Shown: positions 1 through 7,302 of the stretch, in pieces
How positions within the stretch are numbered: position 1 is the first letter of the stretch
How the letters are laid out: the number at the start of each line of letters is the position of its first letter
Source of the DNA: Rhodoferax sp.
GTDB lineage: Bacteria; Pseudomonadota; Gammaproteobacteria; Burkholderiales; Burkholderiaceae_C
Reading direction: 5' to 3'
Assembly (NCBI GenBank): GCA_021737905.1
Contig: JAIPDA010000047.1
Coordinates: 1 to 12,646, forward strand
Length of the DNA: 12,646 nt
Notes under the pieces: generated by a model
What the model was told of the DNA's origin: nothing
Databases searched by the model: none
Seen by the model: the letters and a program-made list of their open reading frames with translations, nothing else
Position numbers and translations under genes: made by a program

Positions 1-870
1 AGCTCTGTGATTGCCTTGCAGCGCCATGTTGGCCGTGCTGCCAACGGTGCACTGGAGCTGCGCAAGGTGTTTGGCTGGTTGTCGATTGGCCCGGCCCTGT
101 CCAATTTCATCGGCCCTTTTTCGGCCGGTCTCTTGATCGACCACTTCGGCCCCACCCCGGGCAGTCTGCCGGGTTACCGCGCCGCTTTTTTGGTGCTGGC
201 GCTCTTGCCCCTGCTGAGTTGGTGGCTGCTCAGGCGTGTGCAGGAATTGCCGCCCATCATTGCTGCGCCCGGCAGCCCGGTGCCCAAGGCCTGGGACTTG
301 ATGTCGAGCCCGGATTTCCGGCGGCTCATGCTGGTCAACTGGCTTTTGTCGTCCTGCTGGGATGTGCACACCTTTGTGGTGCCCGTGCTGGGTTTTGAGC
401 GCGGCATACCAGCGTCTGTGATCGGCACAATTTTGGGCGCCTTCGCAATCGCGGCAGCGGCCGTGCGCGTGCTCTTGCCCCTGATCGCCAACCGTATCCG
501 TGAATGGGCTTTGCTGTGCGCAGCCATGCTGATGACGGCGCTGCTGTTCGGCCTGTATCCCCTGATGCCCACCGCTTGGGCCATGGGTATCTGCTCAGTT
601 TTGCTCGGCCTGGCGCTGGGCATCGTGCAACCCATGGTCATGAGTTTGCTGCACCAGTTGACACCTGATGCGCGCCACGGCGAGGCTTTGGGTTTGCGCA
701 TGATGGCCATCAACGCATCCAGTGTGGTCATGCCCGTGCTGTTTGGCACGGCGGGCGCTGTCATCGGCATTGCCGGCGTTTTCTGGTTTGCCGGTGCGGC
801 GGTGGGCAGTGGTGCGCGCGCCGCCTGGCGTCTGCGTGAGAGCTTGCCCCTGGTCCGCCATTCCAGCTAA
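1..870 (+). CDS. MFS transporter, 5'-truncated by window edge
   Basis: The frame is open from base 1 to a TAA at 868-870, giving 289 residues of a protein whose start lies outside the window. MFS permeases are usually about 400 residues, so roughly the last two thirds are present. The protein is strongly hydrophobic with repeated 18-22 residue membrane segments. Near the visible N-terminus a segment with VFGWLSIGPALSNFIGPF and then GLLIDHFG resembles the TM4-TM5 region of MFS carriers. A more polar loop (RRVQELPPIIAAPGSPVPKAWD) fits the central cytoplasmic loop between the two six-helix halves. The GTG at base 7 is an internal codon, not a credible start. The substrate cannot be inferred. The gene converges on the LOG gene, with 14 bases between the two stops and no T-tailed hairpin there. 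Confidence 0.85.
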   Translation, partial: SSVIALQRHVGRAANGALELRKVFGWLSIGPALSNFIGPFSAGLLIDHFGPTPGSLPGYRAAFLVLALLPLLSWWLLRRVQELPPIIAAPGSPVPKAWDLMSSPDFRRLMLVNWLLSSCWDVHTFVVPVLGFERGIPASVIGTILGAFAIAAAAVRVLLPLIANRIREWALLCAAMLMTALLFGLYPLMPTAWAMGICSVLLGLALGIVQPMVMSLLHQLTPDARHGEALGLRMMAINASSVVMPVLFGTAGAVIGIAGVFWFAGAAVGSGARAAWRLRESLPLVRHSS

Positions 871-884
871 GGCACTGCCCGAGC

Positions 885-1754
885 TCAGGGCGAGAGCGCG
901 TAAAACTTGCAGATCGCGTCCCAGGCCTCTTGAGGTTCGTCCACATAAGTGAGCAAGTCCAGATCTTCCGGTGAGATCGCACCCTCTTCAACCAGCACAT
1001 CGAAGTTGAACAAGCGCTTCCAGTAGCTGCTACCAAACAGCACGATAGGCACCGGTTTGGCTTTGCGCGTTTGCACCAGCGTGATGACTTCAAACAATTC
1101 ATCGAGCGTGCCGAAGCCGCCCGGAAAAGCCACCAGCGCCTTGGCGCGCATCATGAAATGCATCTTGCGCAGCGCAAAGTAATGGAACTTGAAGTTCAGC
1201 GAAGGCGACACATAGGGGTTAGAGCTTTGCTCGTGCGGCAAGGCGATGTTCAAGCCGACATTGAGCATGCCCATCTCATGCGCACCGCGGTTGGCCGCCT
1301 CCATGATGCCGGGACCGCCGCCGGTACAAATGTGCAACTGCTCTTTGGCCGGCCGGGCCTGGCTGTAGCTTGCCACCAGCCGGCTGAACAGCCTGGCCTG
1401 GTTGTAGTAGCCGGCATTGCGCACCTGACGCTGCGCCGCAGCCAGTGCTGCGGCATCGTTGCCGGCTTGGGCTGCAGCCAGGGCTTTTTCGGCCTGCTCG
1501 GGCGGCGCAAAGCGGGCGCTGCCAAACACCACGATGGTGTTCTCAATGCCCTGGGCATGTTGATCGACCTCGGGCTTGAGCATTTCAAGCTGCATGCGCA
1601 GGCCGCGGGTTTCGCGGCGCAGCAAAAACTCAGGGTCGGCAAAGGCCAGCCGGTAGGCGTCCGGGTGCAGGGTGTAGCCCTGGTTGGAGTGGGACTCGAG
1701 TTCCGCCCAGGCGTCGGCCAGGCGACTTTCAGAAAGGTCTTGTGTGGATTGCAT
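885..1754 (-). CDS. LOG family (TIGR00730-like) nucleotide 5'-monophosphate phosphoribohydrolase
   Basis: A 289-residue Rossmann-fold protein. Family hallmarks are GGGPGIMEAANRG (from about residue 145), ALRKMHFMMRAKALV, and PGGFGTLDE (residues 211-219), the LOG signature that holds the phosphate/ribose and catalytic Glu. Characterised LOG enzymes release the base from nucleoside 5'-monophosphates, such as cytokinin ribotides or AMP. The physiological substrate here is unknown. At about 290 residues it is longer than the roughly 190-residue short LOG proteins. The extra length is an N-terminal region of about 80-90 residues and an Ala/Gln-rich helical insertion (about residues 95-120). I chose the ATG at 1754 because the next in-frame ATG upstream (1790) abuts the terminator hairpin behind efp. 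Neither start has a good Shine-Dalgarno, so the start is uncertain. It lies on the same strand as efp but beyond that terminator. Confidence 0.88.
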   Translation of the reverse strand: MQSTQDLSESRLADAWAELESHSNQGYTLHPDAYRLAFADPEFLLRRETRGLRMQLEMLKPEVDQHAQGIENTIVVFGSARFAPPEQAEKALAAAQAGNDAAALAAAQRQVRNAGYYNQARLFSRLVASYSQARPAKEQLHICTGGGPGIMEAANRGAHEMGMLNVGLNIALPHEQSSNPYVSPSLNFKFHYFALRKMHFMMRAKALVAFPGGFGTLDELFEVITLVQTRKAKPVPIVLFGSSYWKRLFNFDVLVEEGAISPEDLDLLTYVDEPQEAWDAICKFYALSP

Positions 1755-1790
1755 GACGCCATTGTGAACGAGCCCGGGCCGGTGCACCAT

Positions 1791-1825
1791 GAAAAAAGGC
1801 CCTCTGAATTCTCAAAAGGGCCTTT
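1791..1825 (-). terminator. Rho-independent terminator behind efp
   Basis: Read on the minus strand, AAAGGCCCT (1825-1817) pairs perfectly with AGGGCCTTT (1803-1795) across a 13-base loop. The 3' arm runs into further T's (complement of A1792-1797). It lies 51 bases past the efp stop and should end the earP-efp transcript. On the plus strand the hairpin lacks a strong T-run, so it is best read as a minus-strand terminator. It sits immediately upstream of the LOG gene. Confidence 0.88.
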
Positions 1826-1876
1826 GGCAAAACCGACTCAAGCCAGCAGGGGCCCGAGCGCCGTGCGTTAGCGGGA

Positions 1877-2431
1877 TTAGACGCGCTTGCGGTACTCGCC
1901 GGTGCGGGTGTCGATCTCGACCACATCGCCTTGGGCCACAAAAATCGGCACACCGATTTCAAAGCCGGTAGCGAGCTTGGCGGGCTTGAGCACCTTGCCG
2001 GATGTGTCGCCTTTGACGGCGGGTTCTGTCCAGGTGATTTCGCGCTGCACGCTGGTCGGCAATTCAACCGAGATCGCCTTGCCGTCGTAGAACACCACTT
2101 CGAGTTCCATGCCGTCTTGCAGGTAGTTGAGCGAGTCGCCCATGTTTTCGGCTTCGACTTCGTACTGGTTGTAGTCCGCGTCCATGCAGATGTACATCGG
2201 GTCTGCAAAGTAGGAGTAGGTGCAATCTTTTTTGTCCAGAATGACCTGGTCAATCTTGTCGTCGGCCTTGAAGACGTTTTCTGTGCCGAAGCTGCCAATC
2301 AGGCTTTTGAGCTTCATGCGCACGGTGGCAGAGTTACGGCCGCCGCGGCTGTATTCAGTTTTCAGCACGACCATCGGGTCCTTGCCGTGCATGATGACGT
2401 TTCCGGCGCGGATTTCTTGAGCGATTTTCAT
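1877..2431 (-). CDS. efp: Translation elongation factor P (Arg32 type)
   Basis: A 184-residue protein, the normal length for EF-P. It opens with an N-terminal KOW-like domain (MKIAQEIRAGNVI), followed by two OB-fold domains. The C-terminus GEYRKRV matches the conserved end of the family. EF-P binds between the P and E sites and speeds peptide bond formation at consecutive prolines. The loop that reaches the peptidyl-transferase centre reads SRGGRNSA, placing Arg at position 32. In the Pseudomonas/Neisseria/betaproteobacterial EF-P group this arginine is rhamnosylated, whereas E. coli-type EF-P has Lys34 modified by EpmA/EpmB. The modifying enzyme gene earP lies 108 bases upstream on the same strand, probably in one transcript. 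The ATG at 2431 lacks a clear Shine-Dalgarno. A strong terminator follows the stop. Confidence 0.97.
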   Translation of the reverse strand: MKIAQEIRAGNVIMHGKDPMVVLKTEYSRGGRNSATVRMKLKSLIGSFGTENVFKADDKIDQVILDKKDCTYSYFADPMYICMDADYNQYEVEAENMGDSLNYLQDGMELEVVFYDGKAISVELPTSVQREITWTEPAVKGDTSGKVLKPAKLATGFEIGVPIFVAQGDVVEIDTRTGEYRKRV

Positions 2432-2451
2432 AAAAATGTGAAGTTAGGGCC

Positions 2452-2482
2452 GCAGCGGATGCTGCTTGCGTGATGCGGCAAG
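2452..2482 (-). other. Two adjacent short hairpins in the earP-efp spacer
   Basis: In the minus-strand transcript between earP and efp, CTTGC/GCAAG (2482-2478 with 2469-2465, loop 8) is followed at once by GCAGC/GCTGC (2465-2461 with 2456-2452, tetraloop ATCC). Both stems have five perfect pairs and share base 2465. They end about 20 bases before the efp ATG. There is no T-run, so they are not terminators. They could be mRNA-stability or processing elements, or chance. Confidence 0.3.
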
Positions 2483-2539
2483 TTAGGGGTGCCATGCGTC
2501 TGTATGAACAGAGCGTCAATTCCCCGAAAGCCCTTGATT

Positions 2540-3691
2540 TTAGCGGTTTTTGGCCACGAACTTGAGCAAGCCCTCGCTCAGCGTGTCTTGCGCCAGCAGC
2601 CTGGCCCGTGCGGCGCGGGTTTGGGCCTGCCAATCGGCCAGAGCGCCGGCATCCACCTCAGGCAGCGCCTGGCTGCTGTTGTTCCAGGCGGCGTGAAAGC
2701 TTTGCGCAGCGCCTGTGAGCTGGTTTTGCTGCAAAAAAGCTGCCAGTTTGGGCAGGTGCGCGGCGTCTTGCTGCGGGTAAATCTGCCACACAAAAGGCTT
2801 GCCCGTCCATAGCGCGCGCAGCACCGAGTCTTCGCCGCGCACAAAATTCATGTCGCAAGCCCACAGCAGCTTGTCGTAGTCCTGCTGGCTCAGCCAGGGC
2901 AAGCAGGTGATGCGCAGACCAGCGCTGTCTGGCGGGCAGTTCGCTTGAGCCATCGCCGCTTTAACCGCCAGCGCGCTGCGCCCGGGCGTGACCAGAAGCT
3001 CGACAGGCCGGCCAGCCAAACCATGGGCCGACCACTGCCGCAGCAGCGCGGCCAAGGCCGGTGGCTCATAGCAAAGCATGGACACCCGCAGCGGCGAAGC
3101 ACTGGCCGGCGCAGCGGCCGGCAGTCCCAGGCTGTGCAACCAGCTCCCAGCTTCCTTGGTTTCAAAGGCTGTCATGCGCTCGATCAGGCCCGGCTCGCGC
3201 AGCAAGCCGCCGGTTTGGGGGGTGAAGCCCGGATAAAAAAACCATTTGCTGCAACCGGCGGCCGGCCCGTGTTGCACCGGCGAGGGCAGGGCGTGGCAGC
3301 GCGCCACATAGGCTTCGGCCGACAGGTATTCAAGGTTGAGCCAACAGCGCCCGGCAACCGGACTGCTGTGGCCAGGCAGGGGCGCCGCCAGCCAGGCGCT
3401 GAGAAATTCAGGGTGTATATCGCAGCCGAAGGCTTCAACCAGCACCTCGCCCGGATTGGCCGGCAGCAGGGCGGCCAGCGCGGCGGCGTCTGCGGCCTGG
3501 CCCCAGGGCCGCACTGTCACGCCGGGCGCGCCCAGCGGTGCCATCCAGCTCAGGGCAGACGCATCGTCCACCCACAGACGCACCGCTTGCCCGCGGGCGG
3601 CCAGGTCGGCGCTCAGGCGCCAGCTCACGCCAATGTCACCGAAGTTGTCGATGACTTTGCAAAAAATGTCCCATTGCCGGCGGCGATTCAT
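2540..3691 (-). CDS. earP: EF-P arginine rhamnosyltransferase EarP
   Basis: A 383-residue GT-B type glycosyltransferase (GT104 family) that transfers rhamnose from dTDP-rhamnose to Arg32 of EF-P in the cytoplasm. The N-terminus reads WDIFCKVIDNFGDIGVSWRL, the family signature, with Asp15 and Asp19 in the positions of the two essential N-terminal aspartates. The C-terminal domain contains FVRGEDSVLRALWTGKPFVWQIYPQ. Glu287 in RGEDS matches the essential Glu of characterised EarPs. The start at 3691 puts the signature right at the N-terminus as in the family. The frame stays open to 3820, but that would overlap uvrC and add an unrelated 43 residues. Residue identities and the efp neighbour make the assignment firm. 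The dTDP-rhamnose synthesis genes (rmlABCD) are not in this window. Confidence 0.95.
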   Translation of the reverse strand: MNRRRQWDIFCKVIDNFGDIGVSWRLSADLAARGQAVRLWVDDASALSWMAPLGAPGVTVRPWGQAADAAALAALLPANPGEVLVEAFGCDIHPEFLSAWLAAPLPGHSSPVAGRCWLNLEYLSAEAYVARCHALPSPVQHGPAAGCSKWFFYPGFTPQTGGLLREPGLIERMTAFETKEAGSWLHSLGLPAAAPASASPLRVSMLCYEPPALAALLRQWSAHGLAGRPVELLVTPGRSALAVKAAMAQANCPPDSAGLRITCLPWLSQQDYDKLLWACDMNFVRGEDSVLRALWTGKPFVWQIYPQQDAAHLPKLAAFLQQNQLTGAAQSFHAAWNNSSQALPEVDAGALADWQAQTRAARARLLAQDTLSEGLLKFVAKNR

Positions 3692-3758
3692 CACAGGATT
3701 GTCCACAATACACACATCGCCCACCCAAGCGCCTGAACGGTGCCGGCGCAACAACACC
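3692..3758. promoter_or_regulatory. Divergent earP/uvrC promoter region
   Basis: These 67 bases separate the outward-facing starts of earP and uvrC, so promoters for both probably lie here or just inside the genes. I cannot pick a convincing -35/-10 pair for either side. The one distinctive word is TTGTCCACA at 3699-3707, one mismatch from the DnaA-box consensus TTATNCACA. It lies within the small palindrome TTGT-CC-ACAA. No LexA-type CTGT-N8-ACAG site is visible in front of uvrC. Confidence 0.4.
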
Positions 3759-5720
3759 ATGACCCAGCCCCACGAATTTGACCCCCAACTGCTCAGCGAA
3801 GTCGCTGCGCTGCCGGCCATGCCGGGGGTTTACCGCTACTTCGACGCCGAGGGCGCTGTGCTGTACGTGGGCAAAGCGCGCAACCTGAAAAAACGCGTCA
3901 GCACCTACTTTCAAAAAAGCCATGGCGGCACCCGCATCGGCCTGATGGTCACGCGCATTGCCCGCATGGAAACCACCGTGGTGCGCTCAGAAGCAGAGGC
4001 CTTGCTGCTTGAAAACAACCTGATCAAGACGCTCAACCCGCGCTTTAATATTTTGTTCAGGGACGATAAAAGCTACCCTTATCTCAAGCTCACAGCCGCG
4101 CAAGCACCAGCCGGCAAGGCTCCAGCCGGGCCGGCGCCAGCTGCACACGCCGCCACGGCTTTCACCCGCATGGCTTACTACCGCGGCGCCACCGAGAAAA
4201 AGCACCACTACTTCGGCCCCTATCCCAGCGCCTGGGCGGTCAAAGAAACCATGCTGCTGTTGCAAAAATTTTTTCGCCTGCGTAACTGTGAAGACACGGT
4301 CTTCAACAACCGCACCCGGCCCTGCCTGCTCTACCAGATCAAGCGCTGCTCTGCGCCCTGCGTGGGCCACATCAGCGCTGAAAATTACGCGCAAGATGTT
4401 GCCAACGCCGAGCGTTTTTTGCGCGGCCAAACGCAAGAGATCGTCACCGAGCTCGAGCGCAAAATGCAGCACCATGCCGGCCTGCTTGAGTTTGAGCTGG
4501 CGGCCGAGCTGCGCAACCAGATTTCGGCGCTCTCCAAAATCATGCACCAGCAGTCTATGGAGTTGGGCGGCAAAAACGCCGACGTTGACGCTGACATCCT
4601 GGCCGTCAAGCTGCATGGCGGCAAAGCCTGTGTCAACCTGGCCATGGTGCGCGGCGGCCGGCACCTGGGTGACCGGCCTTACTTTCCCAGCCACGTGCAA
4701 GACGCCAGCGAACTGGCCGCACTGCAGACTGACGAAGCGGCGAGCGAAGCTGCCAAGTCGGTGGAATCCATGGTGCTCGAAGCCTTTATTGCCCAGCACT
4801 ACCTCGACGTTCCCGTGCCAGCCACGCTGATCTGCAGTGCGCCTGTCGACAAACTGCTGATCCGTGCGCTGTCTGCGCAAAGCGGCGTCAAGCTCGCTGC
4901 CATTCACCAGCCACGCGAGCAGCGCCGCATCTGGCTGGACATGGCGCAAAAAAATGCCGACTTGCAACTGGCACGCCTGCTGGCAGAAGAAGGCTCGCAA
5001 CAATCGCGCACCCGGGCCCTGGCAGAAGCACTGGACATGCCGCTGGACAAACTCGACACCCTGCGCATTGAGTGCTTTGATATTTCCCACACGGCCGGTG
5101 AATCCACCCAGGCCTCTTGCGTGGTGTTTGAGGCGCACAAAATGCAAAACGCCCAATACCGGCGCTACAACATTGACGACATCACCCCCGGTGACGACTA
5201 TGCTGCCATGCGCCAGGTGCTGCTGCGCCGCTATACCAAGCTGGCCGAAGCGGCCCGCCACAACGAAGCTCGGCTGCCCGACCTGGTGCTGGTTGACGGC
5301 GGCAAAGGCCAGGTGTCGATGGCGCGCCAGGTGTTTGAAGAGCTGGGTCTGGACTTGGGACTGATCGCCGGCGTCGAAAAAGGCGAAAGCCGCAAAGTCG
5401 GCCTGGAAGAGCTGGTGTTTGCCGACGGGCGCGAGAAGGTCCAGCTTGGCAGCGATTCAGCCGCCTTGATGCTGATTGCGCAAATTCGCGATGAAGCGCA
5501 CCGCTTTGCCATCACCGGCATGCGGGCGCGTCGCGCCAAGGTGCGGATGGGCGGCAGCAAGCTCGAAGACATTGCCGGCATCGGCCCCAAAAAACGCGCC
5601 AGCTTGCTACAGCGCTTCGGTGGCATTCGCGGTGTGGCCTCTGCCAGTGCCCAAGACTTGGCCACCGTCGAGGGCATTTCGCGTGAGCTCGCAGACGAAA
5701 TTTACCGCGCTTTGCACTGA
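3759..5720 (+). CDS. uvrC: Excinuclease ABC subunit C
   Basis: A 653-residue nuclease of nucleotide excision repair that joins the UvrB-DNA complex and cuts 3' and then 5' of the lesion. Domains in order: GIY-YIG nuclease (GVYRYFD at 23-29, YVGKARNLKKRV at 36-47, catalytic Tyr25 and Arg41, acidic LLLENN near Glu85); UVR/UvrB-binding helix hairpin (about 231-264); RNase H-like 5' nuclease (ECFDISHTAGE near 437, LVDGGKGQ near 510, EAHRFAITGMRARR near 580); and tandem helix-hairpin-helix DNA-binding motifs at the end (IAGIGPKKRASLLQRFGG, VEGISRELADEIY). Cys177, Cys189, Cys197 and Cys201 have the 12/8/4 spacing of the cysteines reported to hold a [4Fe-4S] cluster in E. coli UvrC. An Ala/Pro-rich insertion lies at about 111-133. 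The start at 3759 gives the usual N-terminus; the frame extends upstream to 3336 only as shadow over earP. uvrC-pgsA is a common gene pair. Confidence 0.97.
   Translation: MTQPHEFDPQLLSEVAALPAMPGVYRYFDAEGAVLYVGKARNLKKRVSTYFQKSHGGTRIGLMVTRIARMETTVVRSEAEALLLENNLIKTLNPRFNILFRDDKSYPYLKLTAAQAPAGKAPAGPAPAAHAATAFTRMAYYRGATEKKHHYFGPYPSAWAVKETMLLLQKFFRLRNCEDTVFNNRTRPCLLYQIKRCSAPCVGHISAENYAQDVANAERFLRGQTQEIVTELERKMQHHAGLLEFELAAELRNQISALSKIMHQQSMELGGKNADVDADILAVKLHGGKACVNLAMVRGGRHLGDRPYFPSHVQDASELAALQTDEAASEAAKSVESMVLEAFIAQHYLDVPVPATLICSAPVDKLLIRALSAQSGVKLAAIHQPREQRRIWLDMAQKNADLQLARLLAEEGSQQSRTRALAEALDMPLDKLDTLRIECFDISHTAGESTQASCVVFEAHKMQNAQYRRYNIDDITPGDDYAAMRQVLLRRYTKLAEAARHNEARLPDLVLVDGGKGQVSMARQVFEELGLDLGLIAGVEKGESRKVGLEELVFADGREKVQLGSDSAALMLIAQIRDEAHRFAITGMRARRAKVRMGGSKLEDIAGIGPKKRASLLQRFGGIRGVASASAQDLATVEGISRELADEIYRALH
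4104..4148 (+). repeat. Three degenerate 15-bp tandem units inside uvrC
   Basis: Units at 4104-4118, 4119-4133 and 4134-4148 each begin GCnCCAGC and encode APAGK, APAGP and APAAH (UvrC residues 116-130). The units stay in frame and form a flexible linker between the GIY-YIG domain and the Fe-S/UVR region. They look like local in-frame duplication that has since diverged. Confidence 0.6.
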
Positions 5721-5793
5721 GCCAAAGCGCCGATCTGGCACCCGGCCCCGCTCATTGCGCAGCGCCGTTTGAGACTCATGCCAAAATCAAGCC

Positions 5794-6360
5794 ATGTTTC
5801 TGACCATTCCCACCATCATGACCTGGACCCGCATCGTGGCGATTCCATTGATCGTGGGGGTGTTTTACATCGACTTGCCTGAGCCCAGCCGCAACCTGAT
5901 AGCCACGGTCTTGTTTGTTTTGTTTGCCGCTACCGACTGGCTGGATGGCTTTTTGGCCCGCAAACTCAACCAAATTTCTTCTTTTGGCGCTTTCCTGGAC
6001 CCGGTGGCCGACAAGTTTTTGGTTTGCGCCTCCTTGCTGGTCCTGGTGCACTTGCAGCGGGCTGACGTGTTTGTGGCGCTCATCATCATCGGCCGTGAAA
6101 TTGCCATTTCAGCCCTGCGCGAGTGGATGGCTCAGATCGGCGCCACCAAAAGTGTGGCTGTGCACATGCTCGGCAAGCTCAAGACCACTGTGCAGATGAT
6201 CGCTATTCCCTTTTTGCTTTACCACGGCACGCTGTTCGGCGTCATTGACACTCATCTCTGGGGCACCTGGTTGGTCTGGATTTCAGCGGTCCTGACGGTC
6301 TGGTCCATGGTTTATTACCTGCAAAAAGCCATTCCCGAAATTCGCGCCCGCACCAAATGA
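5794..6360 (+). CDS. pgsA: CDP-diacylglycerol--glycerol-3-phosphate 3-phosphatidyltransferase
   Basis: A 188-residue integral membrane enzyme that makes phosphatidylglycerophosphate from CDP-diacylglycerol and sn-glycerol 3-phosphate, the committed step to phosphatidylglycerol and cardiolipin. The full CDP-alcohol phosphotransferase motif is present: Asp48, Asp51-Gly52, Ala55-Arg56, Gly65, Asp69 and Asp73 (DWLDGFLAR...FGAFLDPVAD). These residues bind the CDP moiety and metal ions. REIAISALREWMA and VAVHMLGKLKTTVQM are PgsA-specific blocks, so this is PgsA rather than PssA. The ATG at 5794 gives the usual MFLTIPTIMTWTR start; no strong Shine-Dalgarno is seen. It follows uvrC by 73 bases on the same strand, and its TGA overlaps the ATG of the DMT gene. 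Confidence 0.96.
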   Translation: MFLTIPTIMTWTRIVAIPLIVGVFYIDLPEPSRNLIATVLFVLFAATDWLDGFLARKLNQISSFGAFLDPVADKFLVCASLLVLVHLQRADVFVALIIIGREIAISALREWMAQIGATKSVAVHMLGKLKTTVQMIAIPFLLYHGTLFGVIDTHLWGTWLVWISAVLTVWSMVYYLQKAIPEIRARTK

Positions 6361-7298
6361 GCGCTTCCCCCAGCGCCAGCGGGCAAAGCGCTGTCAGCCT
6401 TTGGCTGCGAATCATGCCCATGGTGTTTGTGCTGATCTGGAGCACCGGCTTCATTGTTGCCAAGTTCGGCTTGCCATATGCGCCGCCGCTCACCTTTCTG
6501 GCCTTGCGTTACGGCTTTTCTATCGTCTGCTTTCTGGTCTGGATACAACTTTGCGGCGCGGTCTGGCCGAAACGCGGCAGCCAGTGGCTGCACCTGGCTG
6601 TGACCGGCTCCTTGATGCACGCAGGCTACCTGGGCGGCGTGTGGGTGGCGGTCAAAGCCGGCATGGGGTCCGGCCTGGCCGCTTTGATTGTGAGTTTGCA
6701 GCCCGTGCTCACGGCGGTCTGGGTGTCGCATTGGGCAGGGCAGGGCGCTGCACCCCAGCAAGTCAGTCGACGGCAGTGGCTGGGCCTGGCACTGGGCCTG
6801 GGTGGTTTGCTCTTGGTGGTCTGGCGCAAGCTGGGTGCGGGCAGCGAGGTCAGCGGGTTGACGCTGGGCGCGGCGGTCTTTGCGCTTTTGAGCATCACGG
6901 CCGGCACGCTTTACCAAAAACACTTTATGCAGCCCACCGACGTGCGCACTGCCAACGTGATTCAGCTGGCCGCCGCGCTGCTGGTGACGCTGCCGCTGAC
7001 GCTATTGGAGACCGAAGCCATTGCCTGGAACGGCGCATTCATAGGCGCCATGGCTTGGGCGGTGCTGGCGCTTACCCTGGGCGGCAGCTCCTTGCTTTAC
7101 CTGCTGATCCAGCGCGGCGCGGCCACGGCGGTGACCAGCTTGCTCTACCTGGTGCCACCCACAACGGCTCTCATGGCCTGGGCTTTGTTCAACGAAGAAA
7201 TCACATTCGCTACGCTGCTGGGCACTGTGATTACCGCCCTTGGCGTGAGCCTGGTGGTGCGGCCGGCCCGGGCGCCCCAAGCGAGCGCCTTGCCATAA
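6357..7298 (+). CDS. DMT superfamily permease (EamA domain)
   Basis: A 313-residue protein with about ten hydrophobic helices in two repeats (roughly residues 20-145 and 160-300), the usual two-EamA-domain layout and length of drug/metabolite transporters. The first helix contains MVFVLIWSTGFIVAKFGL and the second repeat has an LGGSSLLYLLIQRG...SLLYLVPPTTALMAW stretch, typical of the family. The substrate is unknown; relatives export amino acids, nucleosides or toxic metabolites. The ATG at 6357 overlaps the pgsA TGA (ATGA), which suggests translational coupling. An internal ATG at 6414 would drop the polar leader and begin in the first helix, so it is a possible alternative start. Confidence 0.9.
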   Translation: MSASPSASGQSAVSLWLRIMPMVFVLIWSTGFIVAKFGLPYAPPLTFLALRYGFSIVCFLVWIQLCGAVWPKRGSQWLHLAVTGSLMHAGYLGGVWVAVKAGMGSGLAALIVSLQPVLTAVWVSHWAGQGAAPQQVSRRQWLGLALGLGGLLLVVWRKLGAGSEVSGLTLGAAVFALLSITAGTLYQKHFMQPTDVRTANVIQLAAALLVTLPLTLLETEAIAWNGAFIGAMAWAVLALTLGGSSLLYLLIQRGAATAVTSLLYLVPPTTALMAWALFNEEITFATLLGTVITALGVSLVVRPARAPQASALP

Positions 7299-7302
7299 TC
7301 AT

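Noticed and set aside
877..891. GCCC-GAGCTCA-GGGC hairpin between the MFS and LOG stops
   Set aside because: Only four pairs outside the GAGCTC core and no T-run on either side, so a terminator call is not supported.
1755..1790. A 301-residue form of the LOG protein beginning at 1790
   Set aside because: The added 12 residues are unremarkable and the start abuts the terminator. Kept as a possibility in the findings but not as the annotated start.
3336..3758. An upstream extension of the uvrC frame beginning at 3336
   Set aside because: It would run antisense through earP and add 141 residues with low-complexity shadow composition; the ATG at 3759 gives the standard UvrC N-terminus.
3692..3820. 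A longer EarP beginning at 3820
   Set aside because: The extra 43 residues overlap the uvrC start and are unlike EarP; the family signature begins right after the ATG at 3691.
3987..5261. A 424-codon open frame antisense to uvrC
   Set aside because: It is a GC-rich shadow of uvrC, rich in Gln, Val and His from antisense codons, with no domain and no own promoter.
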